Notes: generated from the sequence alone by a model not told the origin. Positions 1 through 9,046 are shown, counted from the stretch's first letter. The stretch is DNA of 58,524 nucleotides from an uncultured Pelagibacteraceae bacterium (GCA_902523615.1 CABYZW010000005.1:1-58524); one strand, 5' to 3'. A program made the numbers and translations.

Positions 1-269
1 TGAAGACGTTTTTTATCATGATCAAAGTAAATCAAATTAATATCTACTTCATCATTTAGTTTAAGCTCTTGATTATAAGTCATGTGAGACTCAACAATCA
101 TTGTACTCTTACCAGTAGTTTTTGCAGAATTTTCTCCCATTTTAAATTTATCATTTAAAATATCAGCACCATATTTATCAAAAATTAAAAGATAATATGA
201 AACATTAAGATGGTTATTGTAATCGATCCAATCTTTAATTATTTTCTTAGAGCTTAAAAAAATTGACAT
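1..269 (-). CDS. Hot-dog fold thioesterase, 3' part cut by window edge
   Basis: The reading frame is open from an ATG at 269 on the minus strand to the window edge (89 codons), so the C-terminus lies outside. The N-terminus contains KDWIDYNNHLNVSYYL, the W-D-x-N-x-H-x-N-x-x-Y pattern of hot-dog acyl-CoA thioesterases of the 4-hydroxybenzoyl-CoA type. The same pattern occurs in the betainyl-CoA thioesterase associated with carnitine degradation, which is a possible but unproven role. It lies downstream of the GYD-domain gene on the same strand, separated by 62 bases that hold a 10-bp hairpin. Confidence 0.7.
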   Translation of the reverse strand, partial: MSIFLSSKKIIKDWIDYNNHLNVSYYLLIFDKYGADILNDKFKMGENSAKTTGKSTMIVESHMTYNQELKLNDEVDINLIYFDHDKKRL

Positions 270-295
270 TAGTAATTGCGACTTAACTTTCACCC

Positions 296-317
296 TGCCT
301 GATAAAATTATCAGGCA
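296..317 (-). other. Intercistronic hairpin between GYD gene and thioesterase gene
   Basis: TGCCTGATAA at 296-305 and TTATCAGGCA at 308-317 are perfect reverse complements, giving a 10-bp stem with a minimal AA centre. On the transcribed minus strand no T-run follows (the next bases are GGGTGAAAG), so it is not a canonical intrinsic terminator. It is more likely an mRNA processing or stabilising element after the GYD gene. Confidence 0.6.
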
Positions 318-331
318 CAGATGAATTTTGA

Positions 332-655
332 TTATTGACCTACACCTTTGTACTTCTGTGCAATCTTAGCAGCGTGAGCAGCAATATCATTTAGATTAGT
401 TTCTTCTAAAATCACTAGATTGCATAAGGTTCCACTTGCTTCTGTTGCCATTTTGATTCCTGCACCTTGCTCAAAGCTACCTTCAAATACAGCCATAAAG
501 TCATAAGCACCTCTTAATCCACAAAATGATACCATCTTCGCGCCTACTGCTTCTGCAGCAATTTGCGCAGCTTTTGATCTATCTGACCCAGGATCTTTAC
601 AGAAACCTTGAAAGCCTTGTGTAGTATAATTTCCTAAAGCATAAAATTTTGCCAT
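332..655 (-). CDS. GYD domain protein
   Basis: This 107-residue protein has the pattern of the GYD family (PF08734): an N-terminal beta strand (KFYALGNYTTQGFQGF), a conserved K-A-A-x-x-A-x-x-x-G-A segment near residues 28-40, and a G-A-Y-D-F-M motif near residues 49-54 replacing the usual G-x-Y-D. These small soluble proteins adopt a ferredoxin-like dimeric fold, and their function is unknown. The start is supported by an AAAGGAG ribosome-binding site about 8 bases upstream. It probably leads a transcript into the thioesterase gene. Its fold resembles that of the small proteins at 13197-14838, but the sequences differ. Confidence 0.75.
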   Translation of the reverse strand: MAKFYALGNYTTQGFQGFCKDPGSDRSKAAQIAAEAVGAKMVSFCGLRGAYDFMAVFEGSFEQGAGIKMATEASGTLCNLVILEETNLNDIAAHAAKIAQKYKGVGQ

Positions 656-759
656 AGTGTCTCCTTTCGTTAATTTTATATGCTAACATTGATATACAAA
701 TTTTTTAAAGACAAAAATTACACAGTAGACACAACCTGCAGTAATGCTAAGTTAGACAT

Positions 760-2202
760 ATGTACGAAAAATTTGGCCAATTCATTGATGGTAAATGGCA
801 ACAATCATCTGATAAAGGGACTTACGAAGTTATTAATCCTGCTACCGAAGAAGTTTTAGGTAAAGCTTCAAAAGCTACATCCGAGGATGTTGATAAAGCA
901 CTAAAATCCGCTGAAAAAGGATTAGAGGTTTGGAAGAAAACGGCTCCATGGCAAAGATCTTACGTCATAAGACGAATTGCAGATACGATGAGAGAAAAGC
1001 AAGATGTGCTTGCAAAGTGGATGACACTAGAAGTAGGCAAACCTCTAGCAGAAGCTAAGGGAGAAATTAATGGAGCAGCAGATATTTTTGAATGGAATGC
1101 AGAAGAAACAAAAAGAATTTTTGGTCAGACTATTGAGAGTCGTTTTGAGGATACAAGAGTTCATGTTTACTATCAGCCGGTCGGTGTTGTTGCTGCTTTA
1201 TCACCTTGGAATTTTCCTGCAGTCCTATCAGCAAGAAAAATATCAACAGCTCTTGCAGCTGGGTGCTCAGTGATAATAAAACCAGACGTAATTACTCCGG
1301 GAGTGGTAATGGAAATGGTAAACATTTGTAGTGAGTGTGGTGTTCCACCAGGTGTTGTGAACTTATTGTCTGGAGATCCTCCAAGTATTGCACAACAATT
1401 AATTGCATCTGACATAGTAAAGAAAATATCTATAACTGGTTCATCAAGAGTAGGAAAACTTATCTTAAAACAAGCAGCAGATAAAGTTCAAAGAGTCACA
1501 ATGGAGCTAAGTGGTCATTCTCCATTTATTGTTTTTAAAGACGCAGATATTAAAAAGGCTACTGATATAGCAATAGCAGCAAAATTTAGAAATAACGGTC
1601 AAGTATGTATATCACCAAATAGATTTTATATTCAAGAGGATAAAAAAGATGAATTTGTAAATTTATTTGTAGAAAAAACAAAAAAATTGAAAATAGGTAA
1701 TGGCATGGATCCAGATACAAATTTAGGACCATTAACAACTCAAAAAAGGTTAAACGAAGTTGAGACTTTAGTTGAGAAAACAAAACAAGAGGGGGCCAAA
1801 GTTTTACTCGGTGGGAAAAGACCTTCCGGTTTTAACAAAGGGTTTTTTTATGAACCAACTGTATTTGATAATGTAAAAGATAGTTTTACAATAATGAAAG
1901 AAGAACCTTTTGGACCATTAGTACCCATGCTTTCGTTTAAATCTTTTGATGAAGTTATAGAGAGAGCAAATAATCATGAACTTGGATTAAGCAGTTATGT
2001 TTGCACAAATTCCATGGAAACTGCTCATTTAGCATCAGAACAATTGGAAACAGGTACTGTGGGCGTAAATACTGGTTTTATAGCTATTGCAGAAGCTCCT
2101 TTTGGGGGTATTAAACAAAGTGGATATGGTAGAGAGGGTGGTTCTATGGCTATAAAAGATTATTTAAATGTAAAGTATACACACATGGGGATCAAAGGTT
2201 AG
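760..2202 (+). CDS. NAD(P)-dependent aldehyde dehydrogenase
   Basis: At 480 residues this is a full-length class-3-like aldehyde dehydrogenase that oxidises an aldehyde to its acid in the cytoplasm. Visible signatures are SPWNFP (cofactor loop), ITGSSRVGK (NAD-binding turn), the general-base Glu249 in MELSGHSP, nucleophile Cys283 in GQVCISP, and EEPFGP. The family motif around the base is usually ELGGNAP, so SGH is a mild deviation. Succinate-semialdehyde, glutarate-semialdehyde or alpha-ketoglutarate-semialdehyde dehydrogenase would all fit. Its tail-to-tail neighbour, an acid-sugar dehydratase, makes a sugar-acid pathway plausible. No strong ribosome-binding site is seen. Confidence 0.85.
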   Translation: MYEKFGQFIDGKWQQSSDKGTYEVINPATEEVLGKASKATSEDVDKALKSAEKGLEVWKKTAPWQRSYVIRRIADTMREKQDVLAKWMTLEVGKPLAEAKGEINGAADIFEWNAEETKRIFGQTIESRFEDTRVHVYYQPVGVVAALSPWNFPAVLSARKISTALAAGCSVIIKPDVITPGVVMEMVNICSECGVPPGVVNLLSGDPPSIAQQLIASDIVKKISITGSSRVGKLILKQAADKVQRVTMELSGHSPFIVFKDADIKKATDIAIAAKFRNNGQVCISPNRFYIQEDKKDEFVNLFVEKTKKLKIGNGMDPDTNLGPLTTQKRLNEVETLVEKTKQEGAKVLLGGKRPSGFNKGFFYEPTVFDNVKDSFTIMKEEPFGPLVPMLSFKSFDEVIERANNHELGLSSYVCTNSMETAHLASEQLETGTVGVNTGFIAIAEAPFGGIKQSGYGREGGSMAIKDYLNVKYTHMGIKG

Positions 2203-2206
2203 TCAA

Positions 2207-3382
2207 TTATTCCAAGATTTTAAAATCAGATTTGTATTTTTCATTAATTAAAATCCCTAATCCAGGAGTATTGTCATCTAAATTAATAAAGCCATTTTTA
2301 GGTTCAGGCTCTCCCTTAAATAAGTAATAAAATAATTCATTACCTATTTCAACTTGGTGAACTGGAAAAAATTCTGAAAAAGGGCAATTGTTATGGGCCA
2401 TTGTCAAATGGTAGTTGTGCATTTGACCAGCGTGTGGAATTACAGGGACTCCGTATTTTTCAGCCAATGAATTTATTTTGTGACCAGGTGTTATTCCTCC
2501 TACACGATTTGCATCATACTGAATGTAACTTACTGCTTTAAGTTCAAGTAAATGTTTAAATCCTAGGTAACTAAATTCATGCTCACCTCCTGCGATAGGA
2601 ATATCTCCCATAGCATTCAGCTCAGCGTATCCTGAAATATCATCTGGTATTACTGGTTCTTCAAGCCATTTTGGTTTAAATTTTATTAATTCAGGGATTA
2701 TTTTTTTTGAATATTCTAAATCCCATCCCATATAAGCCTCAAGCATAAGATCAGTTTCAAATCCAACTACTTCTCTTACAGCATTTACTAATTCAATATT
2801 TTTTTTTATACCATCCAAACCATCTTTAGGCCCCCAACCAAATCGCATCTTAAACATTCTAAATCCTTCTTTTAAATATTTTTCAGCTTCAATTTGTAGA
2901 TCTTTAATTGGTTGGCTATATAATTTGGAGGCATATACTGGAATTTTATCTTTAGTTCTTCCTCCAAGTAACTCAAATACTGGTTTTTTTTTTAATTTAC
3001 CCATTAAGTCCCAAATTCCTAGATCGATAGCTGAAATTCCAATCATTCCAATCCCTTTTCTTCCCCAGGCCATAGTACTTCTATACATTTTATCCCATAA
3101 ATAATTGTAATCGAAAGGGTCCTCACCAATTACTAAATTTTTTAAATAACAATCTATTGCTTTTTTTGTTACTTCAGGGGCCAGTGCGGCATTACCTAAA
3201 CCAACAGTTCCATCATCAGCTATAACTTCACAAACCATCCATTGATGAAATCTAAATGATTTCATTTTATCGCCTGACTCTCTAAGAGCATCAGTTGGAT
3301 TTGTACAAAAATTTTGAGCTGGTGGAACTATTTCACCTGTCCATTTATAAATTGAAGTTTTAATATCTTTAATTTTTGTCAT
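2207..3382 (-). CDS. Enolase-superfamily sugar-acid dehydratase (rhamnonate dehydratase-like)
   Basis: This 391-residue protein is a mandelate racemase/muconate lactonizing enzyme family member. The barrel motifs are FKMRFGWGP (about 177-185), MLEAYMGWD (213-221), KWLEEPV (238-244), GGEHE (265-269), QYDANRVGG (288-296) and IPHAGQMHN (315-323). Asp290 and His317 match the Asp-His dyad of L-rhamnonate dehydratase, and Glu241 and Glu267 match metal ligands. The third ligand, usually Asp, is Glu215 here. The gene overlaps the upstream pdxA-like gene by one base (TAATG), implying translational coupling. The likely reaction is dehydration of a C4-C6 sugar acid to a 2-keto-3-deoxy acid, but the substrate is unknown. 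Confidence 0.8.
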   Translation of the reverse strand: MTKIKDIKTSIYKWTGEIVPPAQNFCTNPTDALRESGDKMKSFRFHQWMVCEVIADDGTVGLGNAALAPEVTKKAIDCYLKNLVIGEDPFDYNYLWDKMYRSTMAWGRKGIGMIGISAIDLGIWDLMGKLKKKPVFELLGGRTKDKIPVYASKLYSQPIKDLQIEAEKYLKEGFRMFKMRFGWGPKDGLDGIKKNIELVNAVREVVGFETDLMLEAYMGWDLEYSKKIIPELIKFKPKWLEEPVIPDDISGYAELNAMGDIPIAGGEHEFSYLGFKHLLELKAVSYIQYDANRVGGITPGHKINSLAEKYGVPVIPHAGQMHNYHLTMAHNNCPFSEFFPVHQVEIGNELFYYLFKGEPEPKNGFINLDDNTPGLGILINEKYKSDFKILE

Positions 3383-4377
3383 TACTTAGATTTATTTTCT
3401 GCCATCGTTAATGCTATTTTAAACGACTGCAGTGTAGGTTCTAAGTTTGCTTTATTTTTTCCTGCGATATCGAAAGCAGTACCATGAGCTGGGGTGGTAA
3501 TGGGCAACGGTAAACCACCCTGAACAGTAACACCTCTATCAAAACCAAAAGCCTTGAGACCAGATTGTAGAGCGTCATGATACATACCAACTATACAATC
3601 ATGATTTTTATTTTTATAAGCTGTAATAAATGATGTATCACACGGCAATGGACCATCTGCATTAATACCTTGCTTTTTTGCTTCCTCTATAGCTGGAATT
3701 ATTTCATTTTTCTCTTCAACTCCAAATTCAGCATGAGGATTTAGTGCTTGTACAGCCACTCTTGGATATTTAATTCCATTAAGTTTCATTGCTTCATTTA
3801 TAAGTTTTATAGGCTTAATAATATTTTCTTTTTTGACGTGATTAGGTACTTCTCTTATAGGAATATGCGATGTTACTCTAGCAGTCCAAAAGTTATCTAC
3901 AACATTAAATTCACAAAAAAAATTTTTTACATTTAACTTTTCGGCCATTAAATGAAGCTCATCAGAGTGGGTGTTTCCGCCCATCTTCATACTTGTTTTA
4001 TTAAAAGGACCAAAGTTAATAGCATCTATTTTATTTTGTTTAGCAAGATCCAAAGCTAAATTAAGAGATTCAAGAACACTCTGTCCAGATTCTCTTGAAC
4101 ATTCAGCTAAATTATAATTATGATTTTTACCTTTTGAAAGATCTAAAAAAAATTTATTTCCCTCTGCAAAATTTATCTGTTCAAATCTTTCAACAAATTT
4201 TAAATTTTGTGATTTTCCAGAAATTTTATTTCCTTCTTCTAAAATCTTTTTCTCACCTATTAATATGATGTTTGCTTTGTTGGTAATTTCTTCACATATT
4301 AATTTTGAGACTAATTCGGGCCCAATTCCTGATGGATCGCCTAATAATATAGCAATTTTAGTTTTATTTTTATTCAT
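3382..4377 (-). CDS. PdxA-family 4-phosphohydroxy-acid dehydrogenase
   Basis: The protein (331 residues) has the PdxA fold signatures: [12 protein letters not shown] at the N-terminus, the metal-binding His in [20 protein letters not shown], and [14 protein letters not shown] near the C-terminus. Biosynthetic PdxA oxidises 4-phosphohydroxy-L-threonine for pyridoxal phosphate. Paralogues (PdxA2) act in threonate/erythronate breakdown and often sit beside transporters. Here it shares an operon with a sugar-acid dehydratase and is divergent from a TctCBA transporter, so a catabolic PdxA2 role is favoured. The biosynthetic role cannot be excluded if this is the only copy in the genome. Confidence 0.8.
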   Translation of the reverse strand: MNKNKTKIAILLGDPSGIGPELVSKLICEEITNKANIILIGEKKILEEGNKISGKSQNLKFVERFEQINFAEGNKFFLDLSKGKNHNYNLAECSRESGQSVLESLNLALDLAKQNKIDAINFGPFNKTSMKMGGNTHSDELHLMAEKLNVKNFFCEFNVVDNFWTARVTSHIPIREVPNHVKKENIIKPIKLINEAMKLNGIKYPRVAVQALNPHAEFGVEEKNEIIPAIEEAKKQGINADGPLPCDTSFITAYKNKNHDCIVGMYHDALQSGLKAFGFDRGVTVQGGLPLPITTPAHGTAFDIAGKNKANLEPTLQSFKIALTMAENKSK

Positions 4378-4391
4378 TTTATTCTTAAACT

Positions 4392-4420
4392 TTGTAACAG
4401 ATTATGTTTAAATATTTAAT
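4392..4420 (+). promoter_or_regulatory. Candidate sigma-70 promoter for first tctC
   Basis: TTGTAA (4392-4397) and TTTAAT (4415-4420) are spaced by 17 bases, matching -35 (4 of 6) and -10 (5 of 6). They lie 26 bases before the tctC start, in the divergent gap to the pdxA-like gene. A GAGGG ribosome-binding site follows. In such AT-rich DNA, chance matches are common. Confidence 0.35.
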
Positions 4421-4445
4421 TATAAATTAACTGAAGAGGGAAATA

Positions 4446-5417
4446 ATGAAAAAAAGTTTTAAACTTTTCTTAGCCGCTGCGTTTCTAGTGACTGAATTTT
4501 TTGTTATAGCAATACCTTTAATGACTACATCTGCTAGAGCAGATGGTGCTATACAAGCAATTACTCATGCTGGATTTGGCGGTGGTACTGACGTTACTAC
4601 TAGAATGATGCTTTTAAGAGCTAGAAGAGTTCTTAAGCAAGATATGCAATTAGTTAACAAAAAAGGTGGTGGTGGAGCTGTATCTATGGATTATATGATG
4701 AGCTTACCTGCTGATGGTCAACACACACTAACATGGACTACAGGTCATGCTGTTTCTATGGCTTTAGGAAAAACTAAAGTTAAACTTAGTGATATGCAAC
4801 CTTTAGCTAGAGGCACAGATGATCCACAACTTTTTGTTGTAAATTGTAAATCTGATATCAAAGATGCTAAAAAATTTGTTAGTGTTCAAAAATCAAAATC
4901 GCTAAAATATGGAACTACCCATGTAGGTGGTATTGATGACGTTAGCGCTATTGCATTTACTAAAAAAGGCGGGTTAAAAGACCCGACTATTGTTGCTTAT
5001 AAAGGTGTAGCACCAATTAAAACAAACTTGGTCAAAGGAGATATTGATGTAGGAGTTTTAAACTTAGGTGAAGCATTAACTGAAATAAATGATGGAACGT
5101 TATGTGTTTCAGTTGTATTAGCAAATGACAGGATGGCTAAAATCAAAAACTCTCCGACAGCAAAAGAATTGGGAATACCAGTTTCATTATCTACTGTTAG
5201 AGGTTTTGTAACTAAAAAAGGGGCTCCTGCCGACAGAGTTAAACAGTTAGAAGCTGGAATGATGAAAGCTATGAGCCACAACTACTATAAAAATTTCTTA
5301 ACAGAAATTGGTCTTGATGAGACAAGTGTAGTTGGAGCTGATGAGTGGGGCAAACAAATGGAAGAAATGCTCACTGAAATGACTGCACAGCTTAAAGCTT
5401 TAGGTTACATTAAGTAA
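4446..5417 (+). CDS. tctC: TctC/Bug-family solute-binding protein (system 1)
   Basis: This is the periplasmic binding protein of a tripartite tricarboxylate transporter, 323 residues. A signal peptide ends near residue 32 (TSARA before DG). The mature N-terminus contains THAGFGGGTDVTTRM, the Bug-family ligand loop. The strong GAGGG ribosome-binding site fits high expression. TctB and TctA follow on the same strand, with a 12-bp intrinsic terminator in between. It is visibly similar to the binding protein at 50382 (shared HAG-GGGTD motif) and less so to that at 54871. The ligand is probably a carboxylate or sugar acid, judging from the linked dehydratase and PdxA genes. Confidence 0.9.
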   Translation: MKKSFKLFLAAAFLVTEFFVIAIPLMTTSARADGAIQAITHAGFGGGTDVTTRMMLLRARRVLKQDMQLVNKKGGGGAVSMDYMMSLPADGQHTLTWTTGHAVSMALGKTKVKLSDMQPLARGTDDPQLFVVNCKSDIKDAKKFVSVQKSKSLKYGTTHVGGIDDVSAIAFTKKGGLKDPTIVAYKGVAPIKTNLVKGDIDVGVLNLGEALTEINDGTLCVSVVLANDRMAKIKNSPTAKELGIPVSLSTVRGFVTKKGAPADRVKQLEAGMMKAMSHNYYKNFLTEIGLDETSVVGADEWGKQMEEMLTEMTAQLKALGYIK

Positions 5418-5440
5418 TTAAAATAAAAGTACATTTTAAA

Positions 5441-5950
5441 ATGAATAATGTACAAAATAAAAAAAGGGCAAACAAAAGTTTGCCCTTTTTTTTTAAGGAT
5501 GAATTTAAAGTTTCATTTGTAATCATATTTATTTCAATAATTTTATTAATAAACACTTTTACATTCGATATTGTTCCACCAATTTTAAATAGAGGTATTC
5601 AGCCAGCTACTTTCCCTAAAGGATTGCTAGTCTTGATAATTACCTTAACTTCGATAATTTATTATTTATCTATTAAAAAACCTTGGGAAATTAAAAAAAA
5701 ATTACCAAAACCTTTTTTTTTCACGTTATTAAGTTTTTTTTTATTTATTTTTGTATCAAAAACATTAGATTTTTTTTTAGCTATTTCTTTATTATCAGTT
5801 TTTGTTTCTTATTTCTGGGGTGAGAGAAGAATTTTTTACTTAATTTTAGTAAGTGTCATTTTTCCTATAATTGTATTTATATTTTTTGAAACAATTTTAG
5901 GATTAAGATTTCCACCGGGTGTAATCACTAATATTTATTATCAAGTTTGA
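5441..5950 (+). CDS. tctB: TctB small membrane subunit (system 1)
   Basis: This 169-residue protein has about four hydrophobic helices (near residues 25-44, 60-77, 90-125 and 128-152) and the TctB-typical segment NRGIQPATFPKGL after the first helix. TctB pairs with TctA in the inner membrane. The ATG at 5441 lacks a clear ribosome-binding site. Residues 8-17 are encoded by the arms of a 12-bp hairpin with a T-run, and the only other in-frame start candidate, a TTG at 5480, lies inside that hairpin. Translation therefore has to pass through the terminator structure. Confidence 0.85.
   Translation: MNNVQNKKRANKSLPFFFKDEFKVSFVIIFISIILLINTFTFDIVPPILNRGIQPATFPKGLLVLIITLTSIIYYLSIKKPWEIKKKLPKPFFFTLLSFFLFIFVSKTLDFFLAISLLSVFVSYFWGERRIFYLILVSVIFPIIVFIFFETILGLRFPPGVITNIYYQV
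5462..5494 (+). terminator. Intrinsic terminator inside the start of tctB (system 1)
   Basis: AAAAGGGCAAAC (5462-5473) pairs perfectly with GTTTGCCCTTTT (5478-5489) across an AAAA loop, followed by more T. This is a textbook rho-independent terminator placed 44 bases after the tctC stop and 21 bases into the tctB reading frame. It would let most transcripts end after tctC while a minority read through. Confidence 0.85.
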
Positions 5951-5951
5951 A

Positions 5952-7418
5952 ATGGAAAATATTTCTTTAATGTTTGCACCACTTATGAGTTCAAAATTAA
6001 TGATTGTTTTGCTTTTTGGAACATTATTTGGTTTGATACTCGGGGTATTACCTGGTCTTGGACCAACTACTGGTGGAGCATTAATTTTACCTTTCACTAT
6101 GACTTTAGATCCTTTATCAGCAATCGTTTTATTAACCGCAATTTACTGCTCAGCTACTTATGGTGGTGCAATCACTGCTGTGTTAATCAATACACCAGGA
6201 ACACCAGCAGCCGCAGCAACTTGCCTTGATGGCTATCCTCTTGCTCAAAAGGGTGAAGCTGGAAGAGCCTTAGGTATGGCTACAATCTCAAGTACCATTG
6301 GAGGTATTTTCAGTGTAGTCGTTTTAGTTTTTTTTGCACCTTTACTTGCACAATTAGCTTATGAATTTGGTCAGCCAGAATATTTTGCTTTAGCTATTTT
6401 TGGCTTGACTATGCTTGCATCTATTGGTGAAGGCAGCCCGATTAAAAATTTGATAGCTGGTGCTTTTGGAATATTAATATCTACGATTGGTAAAGATTTT
6501 ATGACCTCAATAGAAAGATTTACTTATGGAATTAATGAACTGTCAGAGGGAATAGGATTTATTCCTGTAGTCGTTGGATTATTTGCTATAAGTGAAATGT
6601 TAACACAGTCAACTTTGTTAGATCAAATTTTTAAAAGAGTAGCATTAAAGGCAGTAAAACTTCCATCACTATCAGATTATAAAAAAACTTGGAAAACTAT
6701 CTTAAGATCATCAGGCATAGGATCTTTTATTGGGGTACTGCCAGCCGAAGGAGGAACTGTTGCTTCTCTTATAGGTTATTCTGAAGCAAAAAGATGGTCA
6801 AAAAATCCTGAGGAATTTGGAAAAGGCTCAGTTGAGGGAATTGCTGGCGCTGAGGCAGCTAATAACGCAGCTACTGGTGGTGCTATGGTTCCAACTTTAG
6901 CTCTTGGAATTCCTGGAAGTGCAACAACAGCAGTAATTTTAACAGGATTAATAATTCATGGTGTAAGACCAGGGCCCGATTTATTTAGAGAACAACCTGA
7001 TTTTTTATATGGAATTTTTGGATCAATGTTGATTGCAAACATCTTATTTTTTATCTTCGGTTTTTTTGGAGCTAAAATATTTGCACGAATTACATTAGTG
7101 CCAAATAAGTTACTTTGGCCAATGATTTTTGCTGTTTCTGTTTGTGGAACATATTCATTGAGTCAATCAATGTTAGATGTGTGGATAATGTTATTTTTTG
7201 GAATAATTGGTTTTTTTATGAGACGATATGGTTTCTCAGTAGTGCCTGTAATTATAGGTTTAATTTTAGGTGAATTGGTTGAAGGGACTTTGAGGCAGTC
7301 TTTAGTGATATTTGAAGGAAACTGGTTAATATTTTTCACAAGACCAATTGTTGTTACATTTTTTATTTTATCTTTAATTGCTTTAGCTTTTCCTTTATTA
7401 AGAAAGAAAAAAAAATGA
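5952..7418 (+). CDS. tctA: TctA large membrane subunit (system 1)
   Basis: At 488 residues it has the usual TctA size and about twelve membrane segments. Family motifs are LGVLPGLGPTTGG near residue 30, the TYGGAITAVLINTPGTPAAAAT region near 70-90, and IGVLPAEGGTVASLIGY plus ANNAATGGAMVPTLALGIPGS in the second half. The two GLLPG-like motifs mark the internal repeat. It carries out secondary, cation-driven transport with TctB and TctC. It begins one base after the tctB stop and overlaps the following SDR gene by four bases (ATGA), so the catabolic gene is co-translated with the permease. Confidence 0.92.
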   Translation: MENISLMFAPLMSSKLMIVLLFGTLFGLILGVLPGLGPTTGGALILPFTMTLDPLSAIVLLTAIYCSATYGGAITAVLINTPGTPAAAATCLDGYPLAQKGEAGRALGMATISSTIGGIFSVVVLVFFAPLLAQLAYEFGQPEYFALAIFGLTMLASIGEGSPIKNLIAGAFGILISTIGKDFMTSIERFTYGINELSEGIGFIPVVVGLFAISEMLTQSTLLDQIFKRVALKAVKLPSLSDYKKTWKTILRSSGIGSFIGVLPAEGGTVASLIGYSEAKRWSKNPEEFGKGSVEGIAGAEAANNAATGGAMVPTLALGIPGSATTAVILTGLIIHGVRPGPDLFREQPDFLYGIFGSMLIANILFFIFGFFGAKIFARITLVPNKLLWPMIFAVSVCGTYSLSQSMLDVWIMLFFGIIGFFMRRYGFSVVPVIIGLILGELVEGTLRQSLVIFEGNWLIFFTRPIVVTFFILSLIALAFPLLRKKKK

Positions 7419-8164
7419 ATAAATATAATCTAAATAATAAGGTTGCGATAGTAACAGGAGGTGCCCAGGGTTTTGGTTTAGCTATTACAAAAAGAATTAT
7501 AAAATCTGGTGGCAAGGTCATAATCTGGGACATTGATAAAGAGGAAGTGGAAAAAGCAAAAAAAGAAGTTAATTCTCAAAATTTAAGCCACCAAATAGTG
7601 AATGTTACAGAATTTGAAACTATAAACAAATCAATTAACGAAATTGAGAAAAATTTTAGGCAAATAGATATTTTTGTTAATAATGCAGGCATGACTGGAA
7701 TGAATGCAAAAGTTTGGGAATATCCCTTAGATGAATGGAAGAAAGTAATTGAGTTAAACTTAAACTCTACATTTTATTGTTGTAAAGCAATTGTTCCTCA
7801 TATGATTAAAAATAATTATGGAAGAATTGTAAACATAGCTTCAATTGCTGGTAAAGAGGGTAACCCAAATGCAAGTGCGTATAGCACCTCTAAAGCTGGG
7901 GTCATTGGTTTGACTAAGTCTTTAGGTAAAGAACTTGCAAATAAAAATATTGCAGTCAATTGTGTAACTCCTGCTGCAGCTAAAACGAGAATTTTTGACC
8001 AGATGACAGATGAGCATATAAATTATATGCTCTCTAAAATACCAAGAAATCGATTTGCAAAAATAGAAGAGTTAGCTTCTTTAGTTTGCTGGTTGGTAAG
8101 TGATGAAAATTCTTTCAGCACGGCTAGTGTTTTTGATTTGAGTGGTGGAAGAGCAACTTATTAA
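7415..8164 (+). CDS. Short-chain dehydrogenase/reductase
   Basis: This 249-residue classical SDR is likely an NAD(P)-dependent oxidoreductase acting on the transported hydroxy acid or a derivative. It has the Rossmann glycine motif TGGAQGFG near residue 14, NNAG near residue 90, and the catalytic Tyr/Lys in SAYSTSKAG near residues 153-161, with Ser in NIASIAG upstream. It starts inside the tctA stop codon (ATGA). Sugar dehydrogenase and 3-oxoacyl reductase functions are equally compatible with the sequence alone. Confidence 0.85.
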   Translation: MNKYNLNNKVAIVTGGAQGFGLAITKRIIKSGGKVIIWDIDKEEVEKAKKEVNSQNLSHQIVNVTEFETINKSINEIEKNFRQIDIFVNNAGMTGMNAKVWEYPLDEWKKVIELNLNSTFYCCKAIVPHMIKNNYGRIVNIASIAGKEGNPNASAYSTSKAGVIGLTKSLGKELANKNIAVNCVTPAAAKTRIFDQMTDEHINYMLSKIPRNRFAKIEELASLVCWLVSDENSFSTASVFDLSGGRATY

Positions 8165-8178
8165 AAAAAGGAGAAAAG

Positions 8179-9027
8179 ATGAAATTATGTAGAGTAGGAA
8201 AACTTGGAGGTGAAAAGCCAGCTATTGTAGACAATGAAAATAATTATAGGGATTTGTCATCAATAATCCCTGATTTAAATCCTGAAACGTTGAATTTTGA
8301 CACAATCGAAAAAATAAAAAGTGCTGATATTCATAGTCTACCAAAATTAGATAATAATTTAAGAATCGGTGCTTGTGTTTCCAATCCTTCGAAATTTATT
8401 GGAATTGGGTTAAATTTTAAAGATCACGCTGAGGAGCAAAATTTACCAATACCAAAAGAACCAATCATCTTTTCAAAATTTACAAGTTGTATAACTGGAC
8501 CGAATGATCCAATCATAGTTCCAAAGGGATCCAACCACACAGATTGGGAAGTAGAACTAGGTTTTGTTATTGGAAAAAAAGCTCAAAATGTAGATACTGA
8601 TTCTGCTTTAGATCATGTTTTAGGTTTTTTCTTAGTAAATGATGTGAGCGAGAGAAATTTTCAAAAAAATAAAGGATTAACTTGGGACAAAGGGAAGGGC
8701 TTTGATACATTTGGCCCAATTGGTCCTTATATTGTTACGACAGATGATCTTCCAGATTTTCAAAAACTTAATATGTTTTTAGATGTTGATGGAAAAAGAA
8801 TGCAAACAGGGAATACTGAAAAAATGATATTTGATATTAAAACTTTAGTTTCCTACATGAGCTCCTGTATGAGTTTGTATCCAGGTGATATATGCTGTAC
8901 CGGAACACCTCCGGGAGTAGGGGAGAATATGACACCACCACATTTTTTGAAAGGTGGAGAAGAGGTCATATTAGGTGTAGATAAGCTCGGAACTCAAAAA
9001 CATAAAGTTCTTCCTTACGAAGGATAA
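8179..9027 (+). CDS. Fumarylacetoacetate hydrolase-family protein
   Basis: The protein (282 residues) has an N-terminal cap and a C-terminal FAH barrel: GIGLNFKDHAEE, then the metal-binding Glu pair in TDWEVELGFVIGK, NDVSERNFQ, and CCTGTPPGVG. Family members hydrolyse beta-diketones or decarboxylate oxo acids (for example 2,4-diketo-3-deoxy-L-fuconate hydrolase). Together with the SDR and the sugar-acid dehydratase nearby, a diketo-deoxy sugar-acid route is plausible: dehydratase, then dehydrogenase, then FAH hydrolase. An AAAAGGAG ribosome-binding site precedes the ATG. Confidence 0.85.
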   Translation: MKLCRVGKLGGEKPAIVDNENNYRDLSSIIPDLNPETLNFDTIEKIKSADIHSLPKLDNNLRIGACVSNPSKFIGIGLNFKDHAEEQNLPIPKEPIIFSKFTSCITGPNDPIIVPKGSNHTDWEVELGFVIGKKAQNVDTDSALDHVLGFFLVNDVSERNFQKNKGLTWDKGKGFDTFGPIGPYIVTTDDLPDFQKLNMFLDVDGKRMQTGNTEKMIFDIKTLVSYMSSCMSLYPGDICCTGTPPGVGENMTPPHFLKGGEEVILGVDKLGTQKHKVLPYEG

Positions 9028-9046
9028 AATTTTTAAATAATATTTA

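Noticed and set aside
1070..1273. Alternative-frame open frames inside large genes (for example within the aldehyde dehydrogenase)
   Set aside because: They lie entirely within genes with clear family motifs, show no family resemblance themselves and lack ribosome-binding sites.
4378..4445. Riboswitch upstream of tctC system 1
   Set aside because: The 68-base gap is nearly all A and T with no conserved stem-loop core. Other leaders upstream of tauA, mtnP and the amino-acid binding protein were also read and show no glycine, SAM or other riboswitch pattern I recognise.
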